Source: JBFMAI01 sp040755725
GTDB lineage: Bacteria; Planctomycetota; Phycisphaerae; UBA1845; Fen-1342
DNA: 64,000 nt
Reading direction: 5' to 3'
Assembly (NCBI GenBank): GCA_040755725.1
Contig: JBFMAI010000009.1
Span: 62,001-126,000, forward strand
Below are positions 41,911 to 50,546 of the stretch, piece after piece (position 1 is the stretch's first letter; every line of letters starts with the position of its first letter). Position numbers and translations under genes: made by a program. A model generated the notes under the pieces. The model saw only the letters and a program-made list of their open reading frames with translations. It was not told where the DNA came from and did no database searches.

Positions 41911-41959
41911 CCGTAGCGCCGGACCGGAGCTTGCCCGCCGTGGCGGGAGTCCGGCGTCC
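41911..41959 (-). repeat. family B repeat, copy 2
   Basis: 49 nt, the reverse complement of 22854-22902 with one mismatch (48 of 49). It lies 70 nt behind the dockerin protein stop, in the 272-nt spacer 41842-42113, which holds no gene. Confidence 0.8.
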
Positions 41960-42113
41960 TCGGGTTTGCCGGTGTGGCGGCGCTGGACTCGGGGGTTCGG
42001 CGCCGCAACCTCTCAACGGCCTGGTAAGCACCAACGCACCGGAAAGACGTCGGCGCCCGCGGCGGTCGGCTCCGTCGCGGGCGCTGCGTGCTTGAGCATG
42101 GCGGGATCGAGCG

Positions 42114-43280
42114 TCAGAACGCGTGTTCGCCGGTGATTTCGCGGCCGACGATGAGTTGGTGGATGGTCTCGGTGCCCTCGTAGGTAATGACGCTTTCCAT
42201 GTTCAGCGCGTGGCGGATCGGGCAGCACTCGACGGAGATGCCGCCGGCGCCGAGCAGGTCGCGGGCCTCGCGGGCGACGTCGAGGGCCATGCGCACGGTG
42301 TTCCACTTGGCCAGGCAGACCTGCGAATAGCTCATCTTGTCCTGGTCCTTCAGCCGCCCAAGCTGCCAAACCAGCAATTGCGACGTGGTGATACGGCGGA
42401 CCATGTTCGCCAGCCGCTGCTGGATGAGCTGCTTGTGGACCAGGGTCTCGCCGAACAGGACGCGCTGCCGGGCGAACGCCAGCGCCTCGCGGTAGCACGC
42501 CTGGGCCGCGCCGACGGCGCCCCAGGCGATGCCGTAGCGGGCCTGGGTCAGGCAGCTCAGCGGCGCGCTGAGGCCCTCGGCCTTGGGCAGGCGGTTGCGG
42601 TCGGGCACGCGGCAGTTGTCGAAGAAAAGCTCCGACGTGATCGACGCCCGCAGCGAAAACTTGTGTTTGATGTCGCTGGAGGTGTAGCCGGGCGTTCCCT
42701 TCTCAACCAGGAACCCGCGGATGCCCTCGTCGGTCATGGCCCACACCACCGCCACGTCCGCGAGCGTGCCGTTGGTGATCCACATCTTGGCGCCGTTGAT
42801 GACCCAGTCGCCGCCGCTTTTCTTGGCGTGTGTCTTCATCGTGCCGGGGTCGGAGCCGCCGTCGGGCTCGGTGAGGCCGAAGCAGCCCACGGCCTTGGCC
42901 TGGGCCATCGCCGGCAGCCAGCGCTGTTTCTGCTCCTCCGAGCCGTAGCGGTGGATCGGGTACATGCACAGCCCGCTCTGCACGGAACCGAAGCTGCGCA
43001 GCCCGCTGTCGCCGCGCTCCAGCTCCTGCATGATGAGCCCGTAGGCCACGTTGGACAGCCCGGCGCAGCCGTAGTCGTGCAGGGTGGCGCCGAAGATACC
43101 CAGCTCGGCCATCTCGGGCACCAGTTCTAGCGGAAAACGCTCGTGTTCGAAGCAGTCGGCGATGATCGGCAGCACGCGTTCGTCGACCCAGCGGGCCACG
43201 GTCGCCTGGACTTGCCGCTCATCGTCGGTCAGCAGCTCGTCCAGCAACATGAAATCGGGGGCGTCAGTATTCGGCTTCAC
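42114..43280 (-). CDS. gcdH: glutaryl-CoA dehydrogenase-type acyl-CoA dehydrogenase
   Basis: 388 residues, about the usual length. The GTG at 43280 is preferred because GGGAG lies 9 nt upstream and the N-terminus then reads KPNTDAPDFMLLDELL, like GcdH. The FAD flavoprotein fold is marked by CFGLTEPDGGSDPG, WVINGAKMWITNG and the C-terminal ITYEGTETIHQLIVGREITG; the Glu in YEGT (residue 368) is the catalytic base and Arg residues nearby bind the acyl chain. GcdH oxidises and decarboxylates glutaryl-CoA to crotonyl-CoA in lysine, tryptophan and benzoate degradation. Other acyl-CoA substrates cannot be excluded. It stands alone. Confidence 0.88.
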   Translation of the reverse strand: MKPNTDAPDFMLLDELLTDDERQVQATVARWVDERVLPIIADCFEHERFPLELVPEMAELGIFGATLHDYGCAGLSNVAYGLIMQELERGDSGLRSFGSVQSGLCMYPIHRYGSEEQKQRWLPAMAQAKAVGCFGLTEPDGGSDPGTMKTHAKKSGGDWVINGAKMWITNGTLADVAVVWAMTDEGIRGFLVEKGTPGYTSSDIKHKFSLRASITSELFFDNCRVPDRNRLPKAEGLSAPLSCLTQARYGIAWGAVGAAQACYREALAFARQRVLFGETLVHKQLIQQRLANMVRRITTSQLLVWQLGRLKDQDKMSYSQVCLAKWNTVRMALDVAREARDLLGAGGISVECCPIRHALNMESVITYEGTETIHQLIVGREITGEHAF

Positions 43281-43522
43281 CTGGCTGATCTCCCGCGGGG
43301 GCCGGACCACACAAGCCACAACCTGCCCGCGCCACGCCCGACTCCGGGCATCGTCGCGCGGGCTGGCGCAAGCGGCCGGCTTCCCGAGTCCCTTCGGAGT
43401 ATACCGGGGGACCCGGCCGCCGGCCAAGCGACGCCCTTTGGCCCTTGATGCCGGCCGCCGGGCGAACTACAACGCCCCGGGGCCCCGTGCGACCGCGGGG
43501 CCGCCGAACCGTCGAGAGCGGT

Positions 43523-45460
43523 ATGCCCCGGCGAATCCTGTGCCCGCTGTGCCACCGCGTACTGATCGCCGCCGATCTCGTCGCCGGCGAGACCAAGCGG
43601 TGCCCGGTGTGTGGCGGCGTGTTTCAGGTGCCGGCGTTCATGGCCCCGCCCGCGGCCCCGCCCCCGCCGACCCCGGCCGCCATCCCCCGGTGCCCCGGCT
43701 GCGGGCACGAAGTGGGTCCCTCGGCCTCGATTTGTCGTCGGTGTCAGCGGGATCTGCGTACCGGACGGCGTTTGCCCTGGCGCCGCCGCCTGCGTTTGTT
43801 CACTTGGCGTTTCTGGGCCGTGGCCGGGTTGGGACTGGCCGCCGGGGGGATTCTGCTTAGCGCGGCGGTGCAGTTCTGGCTGATTCGGGCGCGGACGACC
43901 GATGTGACCTTCGTCCCCACGACGCAGCGGACGCTTCCGGTGGACGACCTAGCTCGGGCCTTGCTGGCGGCGCGCGACGCGGAGGAGCGTCGGGCCGCTT
44001 TGGACGCGCTGCGCGGCGTCGAGGCCCAGGCCGCCCCCGCCGTCGCGGAGTACTTGGCCGCGAGCCTGGAGAGAGCGGACGGGGCGCCCGCCCTGGGTGC
44101 GAACCAGCGGGCGGCGATTGACTTGCTGGCGCGACACGGTCCGGCTTACCCCGACGCGAAGTCCGCGTGGTGTGAACGACTCACTCGTTGTCAGAAGGTT
44201 TCCCGCTTGCGCGATGCGGCCCTGCGCGCACGGGCCCTGCTCGGGGATGCGGGAGCGTTGGACGAGCTGGCCGAATTGTGGCTGTCACGACTGAACCATC
44301 TGTTGCTGCTCAAACGACTGGCCGGCGTGACTCAGAGCGAAAATCATCCCGCGATGGCGCTGCTGCTCCGTCGTGCTGCCGAGGAAACGGCCCGGGCCGC
44401 CGACGGTCTGCGCGCGCTGTCCTGCGACGACGCGGCGCCCGTGTTTGAGCGCGTGGTCAGCGCATACTGGGGCAGTTGGCAATGGCTGGGACAAGACGCG
44501 GGCGAGCGCTTGGCCGAGGCGGTCTTTGACTTGGGACGGCCGCCGGGCGCGCGGCTGGAGTTCCGGCCCGAGGACGTCCGCCGTCCGCGTGACGCGCTGC
44601 GCGACGTGGCGCAGCGGGCTGCGCCGGCGACGCGCGCGGCGGCCGGGCTGATCCTCTTGCAGCGCGGCCCGCAATATCGGACGCTCGGCCACACGATCGG
44701 CGACACGCTCGCGGCCCTACTGCCCAACGTGGACGGCGCCGACCAACAGCGGCTCACGTGGACCATCGGGCTGCTGCGCGGACGCCTGTTCGGCCCCGAA
44801 CCGCGCCGCCACCCGGCGGATGTGACGTCCGACGAGGTTGTCGCCGCCCTGCGCTGGGCCCATCCGGACCAGCCCGCGCGACTGAAAGACCCTCTGCCGC
44901 GGCCTCCCTTACTGCGCTACCGGGCCGTGACGGCGGCGCGGCGCCTGGAGCAGGACTTGCTGACGGACCTGACGGGAAGCTGGCCCTCGGCGGCCACGGC
45001 GCTGGACCGCTGGCTGCGCGCGGGGCTCGGCTGCACGCCGCGCATCGAGGCCCTGCTCGATCCCGCGCAACGCACGCCAAGCTACCCCGGGTTCGCCGCC
45101 GCCCTCGTCATTGTCGCCGCGTCCGATGCCTGGACGCTGCAACCGCAGCTCGAATTGTGGCACGAAGCGACGGAGCAACCGGCGTGGGTCCGGGCGCTGG
45201 CGTACACGGTGCTGGGGAGCTTCGACGCGCGCCGCGGTCGTTGGGACAGCGGCTGGCCAGCGGGCTTGGAACTCGGCGACGTCGAGCTGCTGGAGCGCAG
45301 GGAGCCGGGCTGGTGCCACTTCGGGCTGGTGCTGGCCGCGGGCGGGCCACCCATGCTGTCGCGGCTGCGGGATTTCGAGCCGGCGCCGCTGCCCGGCCGA
45401 ATCCGCGATAGACTCATACAGGCGGCGGCGGACGCCGCCCGGGTCCCGACGGGCCCGTGA
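43523..45460 (+). CDS. zinc-ribbon membrane protein with large helical domain
   Basis: 645 residues. Two zinc ribbons sit at the N-terminus: CPLC with CPVCGG (residues 7-31) and CPGCGHEVG with CRRCQ (about 57-73). One membrane helix (about 92-112, FWAVAGLGLAAGGILLSAAVQFW) follows, then some 500 residues rich in Ala, Leu and Arg helices that resemble HEAT-like repeats (LARALLAARDAEERRAALDAL and similar). No catalytic residues. The membrane-anchored helical domain probably lies outside the cytoplasmic membrane, and the ribbons inside. The ATG at 43523 has only a weak GAGAG upstream. Its stop is 27 nt before the rhomboid gene, suggesting an operon. Confidence 0.65.
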   Translation: MPRRILCPLCHRVLIAADLVAGETKRCPVCGGVFQVPAFMAPPAAPPPPTPAAIPRCPGCGHEVGPSASICRRCQRDLRTGRRLPWRRRLRLFTWRFWAVAGLGLAAGGILLSAAVQFWLIRARTTDVTFVPTTQRTLPVDDLARALLAARDAEERRAALDALRGVEAQAAPAVAEYLAASLERADGAPALGANQRAAIDLLARHGPAYPDAKSAWCERLTRCQKVSRLRDAALRARALLGDAGALDELAELWLSRLNHLLLLKRLAGVTQSENHPAMALLLRRAAEETARAADGLRALSCDDAAPVFERVVSAYWGSWQWLGQDAGERLAEAVFDLGRPPGARLEFRPEDVRRPRDALRDVAQRAAPATRAAAGLILLQRGPQYRTLGHTIGDTLAALLPNVDGADQQRLTWTIGLLRGRLFGPEPRRHPADVTSDEVVAALRWAHPDQPARLKDPLPRPPLLRYRAVTAARRLEQDLLTDLTGSWPSAATALDRWLRAGLGCTPRIEALLDPAQRTPSYPGFAAALVIVAASDAWTLQPQLELWHEATEQPAWVRALAYTVLGSFDARRGRWDSGWPAGLELGDVELLERREPGWCHFGLVLAAGGPPMLSRLRDFEPAPLPGRIRDRLIQAAADAARVPTGP

Positions 45461-45487
45461 GGGAGCCTGGGACCGCAGGAGGCCGCT

Positions 45488-46678
45488 GTGCCGCTGATAC
45501 CGATCGGGACCGAGATTCGTCTACGACGGACCCCCGTGGCGAATTGGACCCTGATCGGGGTGAACGTCGCGATTCACCTCCTGGCCGGACCGGTCAGCCG
45601 GGTTGTGGGCTTCGACGTACACACCGAGTGGGCGCTCGACGCCGCCCGTCCCGCGTTGCACCAGTACGTTACTTACCAGTTCCTGCATGGCGACGTCTGG
45701 CACCTCCTGGGCAACATGCTGTTTCTGTGGATCTTCGGCAACGCAGTGTGCGATCGCATGGGCCCGCTGGGGTACCTGCTGTTCTATCTCGCGGGCGGCG
45801 TGTTCGCGGGGTTCGCCTTCGCCGCCGGGGCCGACAACCCCATTGTCGGGGCGTCGGGGGCCATTGCGGCGGTGACCACCGCCTTTCTGGTCCTGTATCC
45901 CCGTGTCCACGTGACGATGCTGGTGTGGATGTTCTTCATCTTCACGTTTCAGATTCCCGCGATGATCCTGATCGTCTTCAAGATCATCTTGTGGGACAAC
46001 ATCATCGCCCCGGCGATTGACCAGGGAGCGGCCTCCAACGTCGCCTATTCCGCGCATCTGGCGGGCTATGCCTACGGTTTTGCAGTGGCGCTGGGGCTGC
46101 TGGCCGTTCGCGCGCTGCCGCGCAATCCCTTCGACATGGTCGCGTTGTGGGACCGCTGGCGGCGACGAACGGGTTTCGGCGGTGATCTCATGCCCGGGGT
46201 GCTGACCGCCCGTCCCGTCGTGGCCGAGGAGGTCGATTCGCGTCCGCTCGAGAACGTGCCGCTAACGCCGGTCGAGCAACTGCGCGAGGAGGTGGCGGCC
46301 CGGGTGGCGGGGCACGACCTGCCGGGGGCGGCGGCCGCCTATCGTCGGCTGATGGAGCTGGATGAGCACCAGGTGCTGGCCCGCGCACCGCAGCTTGAAA
46401 TCGCCAATCACCTGGCGCAAACGCGCCGCTACGACCAGGCCGCCCGGGCCTACGAGGCCTTCCTCGCCGCGTATCCCGGATCGGCGGACGCGGCCCCGGT
46501 GCGCCTGTTCCTGGGACTGATCTACGGCCGATATCTGCAAGACTACCCGCGCGCGGTCGGCCACCTGCGCGCGGCCCTGACGGGCCTGCAACTCGACGCC
46601 CAGCGGACATTGGCCGAAGAGGAACTGCGGCAGGCGGAGGCCCGACTATCGGGCCGACCGGGTTCCGGGGGACCGTAG
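45488..46678 (+). CDS. rhomboid family intramembrane serine protease with C-terminal TPR-like domain
   Basis: 396 residues, GTG start with AGGAGG upstream. The membrane domain carries the catalytic Ser123 in VGASGAIAA and His190 in SAHLAGYAYG, and the HGDVWHLLGNMLFLW loop (two His, Asn) that shapes the oxyanion hole. A cytoplasmic tail from about residue 230 contains TPR-like helices (AAAYRRLMELDEHQVLARAPQLEIAN and QAARAYEAFLAAYPG; quoted only in part). Rhomboids cut membrane helices of substrate proteins. A TPR tail may recruit a substrate or partner. It likely shares a transcript with the zinc-ribbon protein upstream. Confidence 0.88.
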   Translation: MPLIPIGTEIRLRRTPVANWTLIGVNVAIHLLAGPVSRVVGFDVHTEWALDAARPALHQYVTYQFLHGDVWHLLGNMLFLWIFGNAVCDRMGPLGYLLFYLAGGVFAGFAFAAGADNPIVGASGAIAAVTTAFLVLYPRVHVTMLVWMFFIFTFQIPAMILIVFKIILWDNIIAPAIDQGAASNVAYSAHLAGYAYGFAVALGLLAVRALPRNPFDMVALWDRWRRRTGFGGDLMPGVLTARPVVAEEVDSRPLENVPLTPVEQLREEVAARVAGHDLPGAAAAYRRLMELDEHQVLARAPQLEIANHLAQTRRYDQAARAYEAFLAAYPGSADAAPVRLFLGLIYGRYLQDYPRAVGHLRAALTGLQLDAQRTLAEEELRQAEARLSGRPGSGGP

Positions 46679-46807
46679 CGCTGTCTTCGGGCAACCGGGG
46701 GCACGCCTCTATTCAACGCGGGCAAGCGGGGGGTCGATATCCCCGAAGGATGCTGCGCGGCGCCGGTGCCGCGCCGCCGGATTATTGGACAGGCAGCTCG
46801 GGCGATT

Positions 46808-47578
46808 ATGGACATCGCAACGATCGCCGGCTTGGTCATCTGCGTCATCCTGCTCATCGTCTCCATTATGATGAGCGGGAACCTGCTGACGTTTGTGGAC
46901 ATTCCCTCCATGGTCCTGGTGTTCGGCGGCGCGATATTCGCCACGATGATGTGCTTCCCGCTGCGCACCATGCTCAAGATGGTCCGCGTGGTCCGCAAGG
47001 TGCTGCTGGCCAAGCCGTCCGACCCGGTGGAGCACGTGCGGACCCTTGTGCGCCTGGCCGAGGTGGCCCGCCGCGACGGCATCCTGAGCCTGGAAAACCA
47101 CCTCAATGACGGGGATTACGACGACTTCATGGTGCGCGGCTTGCGCATGGCCATCGACGGGCAGGACCCGGCCGTCATCCAGATGGCCATGGAGCAAGAA
47201 GTCGAAACAATGATGGAGCGGCACACCGAGGGCAAAGCGCTGTTTGAGACCCTGGGCAAATACGCCCCCGCGTTCGGGATGCTCGGCACCATCATCGGCC
47301 TGGTCCTAATGCTGAAGAACATGAACGACCCGGCGAGCCTCGGCCCGGGCATGGCCCTGGCCCTGATCACGACCTTCTACGGCTCGCTGCTGGCCAACGT
47401 GCTGTTCCTGCCCATCGCCGATAAGCTCGGCACCCGCAGCGGCGAGGAAGTCGCCGCCCGCGTGCTCATCATCCGCGGCGTCATGAGCATCCAGAGCGGC
47501 GACAACCCGCGCATCGTCCAGCAGAAGCTAATGGCGTTTCTCGACGCCCGGCAGCGCGAGGCGCTGACGGCCGAGTAG
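46808..47578 (+). CDS. motA: flagellar stator protein MotA
   Basis: 256 residues, starting MDIATIAGLVICVILL. MotA forms the ring of the stator that drives the flagellar motor with an ion gradient. Four membrane helices: about 4-22, 32-50, 150-170 and 180-200. PAFGMLGTIIGLVLML and ITTFYGSLLANVLFLP are the conserved ion-channel helices, and the cytoplasmic loop carries the charged residues used in torque. The length matches MotP/MotA-type stators. The start is followed by motB 18 nt after the stop. There are no other flagellar genes in the window; only the chemotaxis operon at 52.6-57.5 kb relates to it. Confidence 0.92.
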   Translation: MDIATIAGLVICVILLIVSIMMSGNLLTFVDIPSMVLVFGGAIFATMMCFPLRTMLKMVRVVRKVLLAKPSDPVEHVRTLVRLAEVARRDGILSLENHLNDGDYDDFMVRGLRMAIDGQDPAVIQMAMEQEVETMMERHTEGKALFETLGKYAPAFGMLGTIIGLVLMLKNMNDPASLGPGMALALITTFYGSLLANVLFLPIADKLGTRSGEEVAARVLIIRGVMSIQSGDNPRIVQQKLMAFLDARQREALTAE

Positions 47579-47596
47579 CGTTAGGAGCGGCCCGCC

Positions 47597-48328
47597 GTGG
47601 CCATCGCCAAGAAACAACGGCCCGCGCCCTCGTGCCCTCTGTGGCTGGCCACCTACGGCGACCTCGTCACCAACATGCTCGTGTTCTTCGTCCTGCTGGT
47701 CTCGATGAGCGAGATCAAGAAGGACGACCGCTTCGTTGAGTTCATGCAGGCCCTGCGCGAAGCCTTCGGCTACGTCGGCGGCATGGAGACCGTCCCCTAC
47801 GAGCAGGTCTTTCAGCCCAAGAACGTCGACCTCATGCAGCTCCTCATGGTCCCCGTGCGCCCCTTCGACTGGAGCGAGGCGCCCGATCCCGGCGTCCGCG
47901 GCAAGCACCACAACGTCACCAACATCCGTCGCGAGGAGAAGTTCGAGATCGGCGGTAAGTTCCGCTTTCCCGAGCTCGTGGCCACGCTGCAACCCGAACA
48001 CGACGCGCTGATCGCCGAGTACGTCGAGAAGCTGCGCGGGCACCGCACGCAAATCGAGCTGCGCGGCCACTGTAGCCGCGTGCCCGTGGCCGGCACGGAC
48101 TTTCCCGACCACTTCGCCCTCTCCGTCGCCCGGGCCCGCGCCGTGGCGGACGTGCTCATTCAACACGGCGTTGAGGCCGAGCGGATCGTCGTGGTCGGCG
48201 TCGGCGCCAACGAGCCCATTGCCGTGGAGGCCTACAGCCCGGCGGAGCGGCAGGAAAATGACCGCGTCGAGGTGCTGCAAGTCAATCGCCGGGTCGAGGA
48301 CTTCACCTCCCCCAGTCCGTCGCCCTGA
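47597..48328 (+). CDS. motB: flagellar stator protein MotB
   Basis: 243 residues, GTG start with AGGAG upstream. The ion-binding Asp22 lies in TYGDLVTNMLVFFVLL, inside the single membrane helix. A plug/linker region follows, then an OmpA-like peptidoglycan-binding domain (about 130-235) with IELRGHCSR, SVARARAVADVLIQHG and a final NDRVEVLQVN. The domain anchors the stator to the cell wall, which implies this planctomycete has peptidoglycan. A Lys/Arg-rich N-terminus stays in the cytoplasm. Whether H+ or Na+ drives it cannot be told. It is co-transcribed with motA. Confidence 0.9.
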   Translation: MAIAKKQRPAPSCPLWLATYGDLVTNMLVFFVLLVSMSEIKKDDRFVEFMQALREAFGYVGGMETVPYEQVFQPKNVDLMQLLMVPVRPFDWSEAPDPGVRGKHHNVTNIRREEKFEIGGKFRFPELVATLQPEHDALIAEYVEKLRGHRTQIELRGHCSRVPVAGTDFPDHFALSVARARAVADVLIQHGVEAERIVVVGVGANEPIAVEAYSPAERQENDRVEVLQVNRRVEDFTSPSPSP

Positions 48329-48447
48329 CCGCCGCCGGTCGTTATGGACTCCCGCGGCAACATGGGCCATCGCCTCCCGGCCCGAGGCTCGGCCCGCCGT
48401 GTCTTGACCGCTGAGCCCGGTGCATTGACGCCGCCGGTCGCAGGTCT

Positions 48448-49584
48448 ATGCTGGCCCGCATGAAACGCCTGCTTGTGGTGGTCCCGCTGGCGCTGGCGGC
48501 CTTGGCCGCCCTCATCTGGAGTCAGCAGCGGGCCACGCCGCTCTTTGTGTCCGGCTTCATTGAATCGCACCAGATTCGCGTGGGGTCGCGCGTCGGGGGG
48601 CGCGTGGCCGAGGTTCACGTGGTCGAGGGCCAGCGCGTGGCCCGCGGCCAGCCGCTGGTAACGCTCGATCCCTATGACCTGAACGAGCGGCGGGCGGAGG
48701 CGAAGGCCCGGCTTGCCGCCGAGCAGGCCCACCTCGACCGCCTGCGGGCCGGCACCCGCCGGGAGGAAATCGAGCAGGCGCGGGCGGCCCGCGATCGCGC
48801 CCAAGCGGTGCTCGATAAGGCCCTGGCCGGCCCGCGCCCCCTGGAGATCAAGGTCGCGGAGGACATCGTGGCGGCGGCGGAAGCGGAGGCGGTCAAGGCC
48901 CGCAAGGACTACGAGCGCATGAAGAAACTGTTCACGCAGGGCCAGGCCGCCGAGGAGGAGATGGACGCCGTCGCGCGGGCGTACGGCGTGGCGGAGGCGA
49001 ACCTCGCCCGGGCGCGGAACGAGTTGGAGCTGCTGCGTGAGGGCACGCGGGCGGAGGACGTCGCCGAAGCCCAGGCGCGGCTTGCGGAGGCGGGGCAGCT
49101 TCTCGCGTTGCTTGAAGCCGGGGCGCGGGTGGAGGACATCGCGCAAGCCGAGGCGACGGTCGCCGCAGCGCGGGCCGCCGTCGCCGTCATCGAGCGGCAG
49201 CTTGCCGAGCTCACCGTCACCGCACCGCTGGACGCCATCGTGGAGGCGGTGGATCTGCGGCCGGGCGACTTGATCGCGCCGAACGCGCCGGTGGTGGCCT
49301 TGGCCGACCCGTCCGAGTTGTGGGTCCGGGCGTTTGTGCCGGAGAACCGCCTCGATCTGGCCCTCGGCCAGAAGGTCGCCGTCCGCGTTGATTCGTTCCC
49401 GAATCGCCGCTTCGCCGGCCACGTCACGTTCGTGTCGCGCGACGCCGAGTTCACCCCCGCCAACGTCCAGACGCCGGAGGAACGCAGCAAGCAGGTCTTC
49501 CGCATCAAGGTCGTGTTGGACGAGGGGTTGGGCCTGCTGCGGGCCGGGATGGCCGCCGACGTCTTCCTGGGGCCGGCGTCATGA
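48448..49584 (+). CDS. HlyD-type membrane fusion protein of an ABC exporter
   Basis: 378 residues; ATG at 48448, with an alternative at 48460. A signal anchor (about 5-24) is followed by a barrel-sandwich/lipoyl-like pair: RVGSRVGGRVAEVHVVEGQ near residue 50 and AELTVTAPLDAIVEAVD near 252. Between them lie about 190 residues of long coiled coil (EQARAARDRAQAVLDKAL and similar), and the C-terminal beta-barrel domain follows. The protein belongs to the YbhG-like adaptors that link an inner-membrane ABC transporter to the outer membrane. The ATPase start overlaps its stop by 4 nt, so the three genes are one operon. The cargo is unknown. Confidence 0.88.
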   Translation: MLARMKRLLVVVPLALAALAALIWSQQRATPLFVSGFIESHQIRVGSRVGGRVAEVHVVEGQRVARGQPLVTLDPYDLNERRAEAKARLAAEQAHLDRLRAGTRREEIEQARAARDRAQAVLDKALAGPRPLEIKVAEDIVAAAEAEAVKARKDYERMKKLFTQGQAAEEEMDAVARAYGVAEANLARARNELELLREGTRAEDVAEAQARLAEAGQLLALLEAGARVEDIAQAEATVAAARAAVAVIERQLAELTVTAPLDAIVEAVDLRPGDLIAPNAPVVALADPSELWVRAFVPENRLDLALGQKVAVRVDSFPNRRFAGHVTFVSRDAEFTPANVQTPEERSKQVFRIKVVLDEGLGLLRAGMAADVFLGPAS

Positions 49585-50546
49585 CCGGCCCGGGGGCGGA
49601 CGCCCCGGTCATCGAGGCCGACCACCTGACCCGCCGCTTCGGTCACGTCGTCGCGGTCCACGAGGTCAGTTTCACTGTCCCGCGGGCCGCCATCTACGGT
49701 TTCCTGGGCCCCAACGGCAGCGGGAAATCGACGGTCATTCGCGTCTTGTGCGGCGTCCTGCGGCCGTCGGGCGGGCGGGGGGCGGTGCTGGGCCATGATG
49801 TCGAGCGGGAGGCCGAAGCGATCAAACGTCGCATCGGCTACATGTCGCAGAAGTTCAGCCTGTACGCCGACCTGAGCGTGGAGGAGAACCTCGACTTCTA
49901 CGGGCGGATCTATGGTCTGTCGCGGGCGCGCGTGCGGCAGCGCAAAAAGGAGCTGTTCGACCTGACCGGGATTGGGCCGTTCGCACCGCGGTTGGCGCGG
50001 CAACTTTCCGGCGGCTGGAAGCAGCGGCTGGCGCTGGCGTGCGCCCTGATTCACGAACCGGATGTGCTGTTCCTCGACGAGCCGACGGCGGGCATCGACC
50101 CCGTCGCGCGACGGGAGTTGTGGGACCTGTTGTTCGCGCTGTCCGGCCGCGGCGTGACGCTGTTCGTCACGACGCACTACATGGACGAGGCGGAGCGTTG
50201 CACGCACGTGGGGTACATCTATCTGTCGCGGTTGATCGTCCACGGCCGGCCCGCCGACCTGAAGCAACTCGAGAACGTCACCCCCGCCGAGACGCGTCGC
50301 CTGGAGATCATCTGCCCGCAACCGGCGGTGACCCTGCCGCGACTGCGGGCGGTGACGGGCGTGCGTGACGCCACACTCTTCGGCGAAGCGGTCCACGTGC
50401 TGGTCGACCACACGGTTGATGACGCCGCTCTGGTCGCCGCATCGGGTCACGCGCCGGTGACCGTCGCGCTGCGGCCGATCGCCCCGTCGCTGGAGGACGT
50501 GTTCGTCACGCTCAGCCGGCAGGAAGCCCGGCGGAGGGCGTCATGA
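49581..50546 (+). CDS. ABC transporter ATP-binding protein
   Basis: 321 residues. Walker A GPNGSGKST (about residues 43-51), signature LSGGWKQRLALA (about 140) and Walker B VLFLDEPTAG (about 162), followed by His in TTHYMDEAE, make a complete nucleotide-binding domain of the drug-exporter type. A C-terminal extension of about 90 residues (from about 230) is typical of YbhF/CcmA-like ATPases. The start overlaps the HlyD stop (ATGA) and its stop overlaps the permease start. It powers export by the membrane protein encoded next. Only one permease gene is present, so a homodimer is likely. Confidence 0.93.
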   Translation: MTGPGADAPVIEADHLTRRFGHVVAVHEVSFTVPRAAIYGFLGPNGSGKSTVIRVLCGVLRPSGGRGAVLGHDVEREAEAIKRRIGYMSQKFSLYADLSVEENLDFYGRIYGLSRARVRQRKKELFDLTGIGPFAPRLARQLSGGWKQRLALACALIHEPDVLFLDEPTAGIDPVARRELWDLLFALSGRGVTLFVTTHYMDEAERCTHVGYIYLSRLIVHGRPADLKQLENVTPAETRRLEIICPQPAVTLPRLRAVTGVRDATLFGEAVHVLVDHTVDDAALVAASGHAPVTVALRPIAPSLEDVFVTLSRQEARRRAS

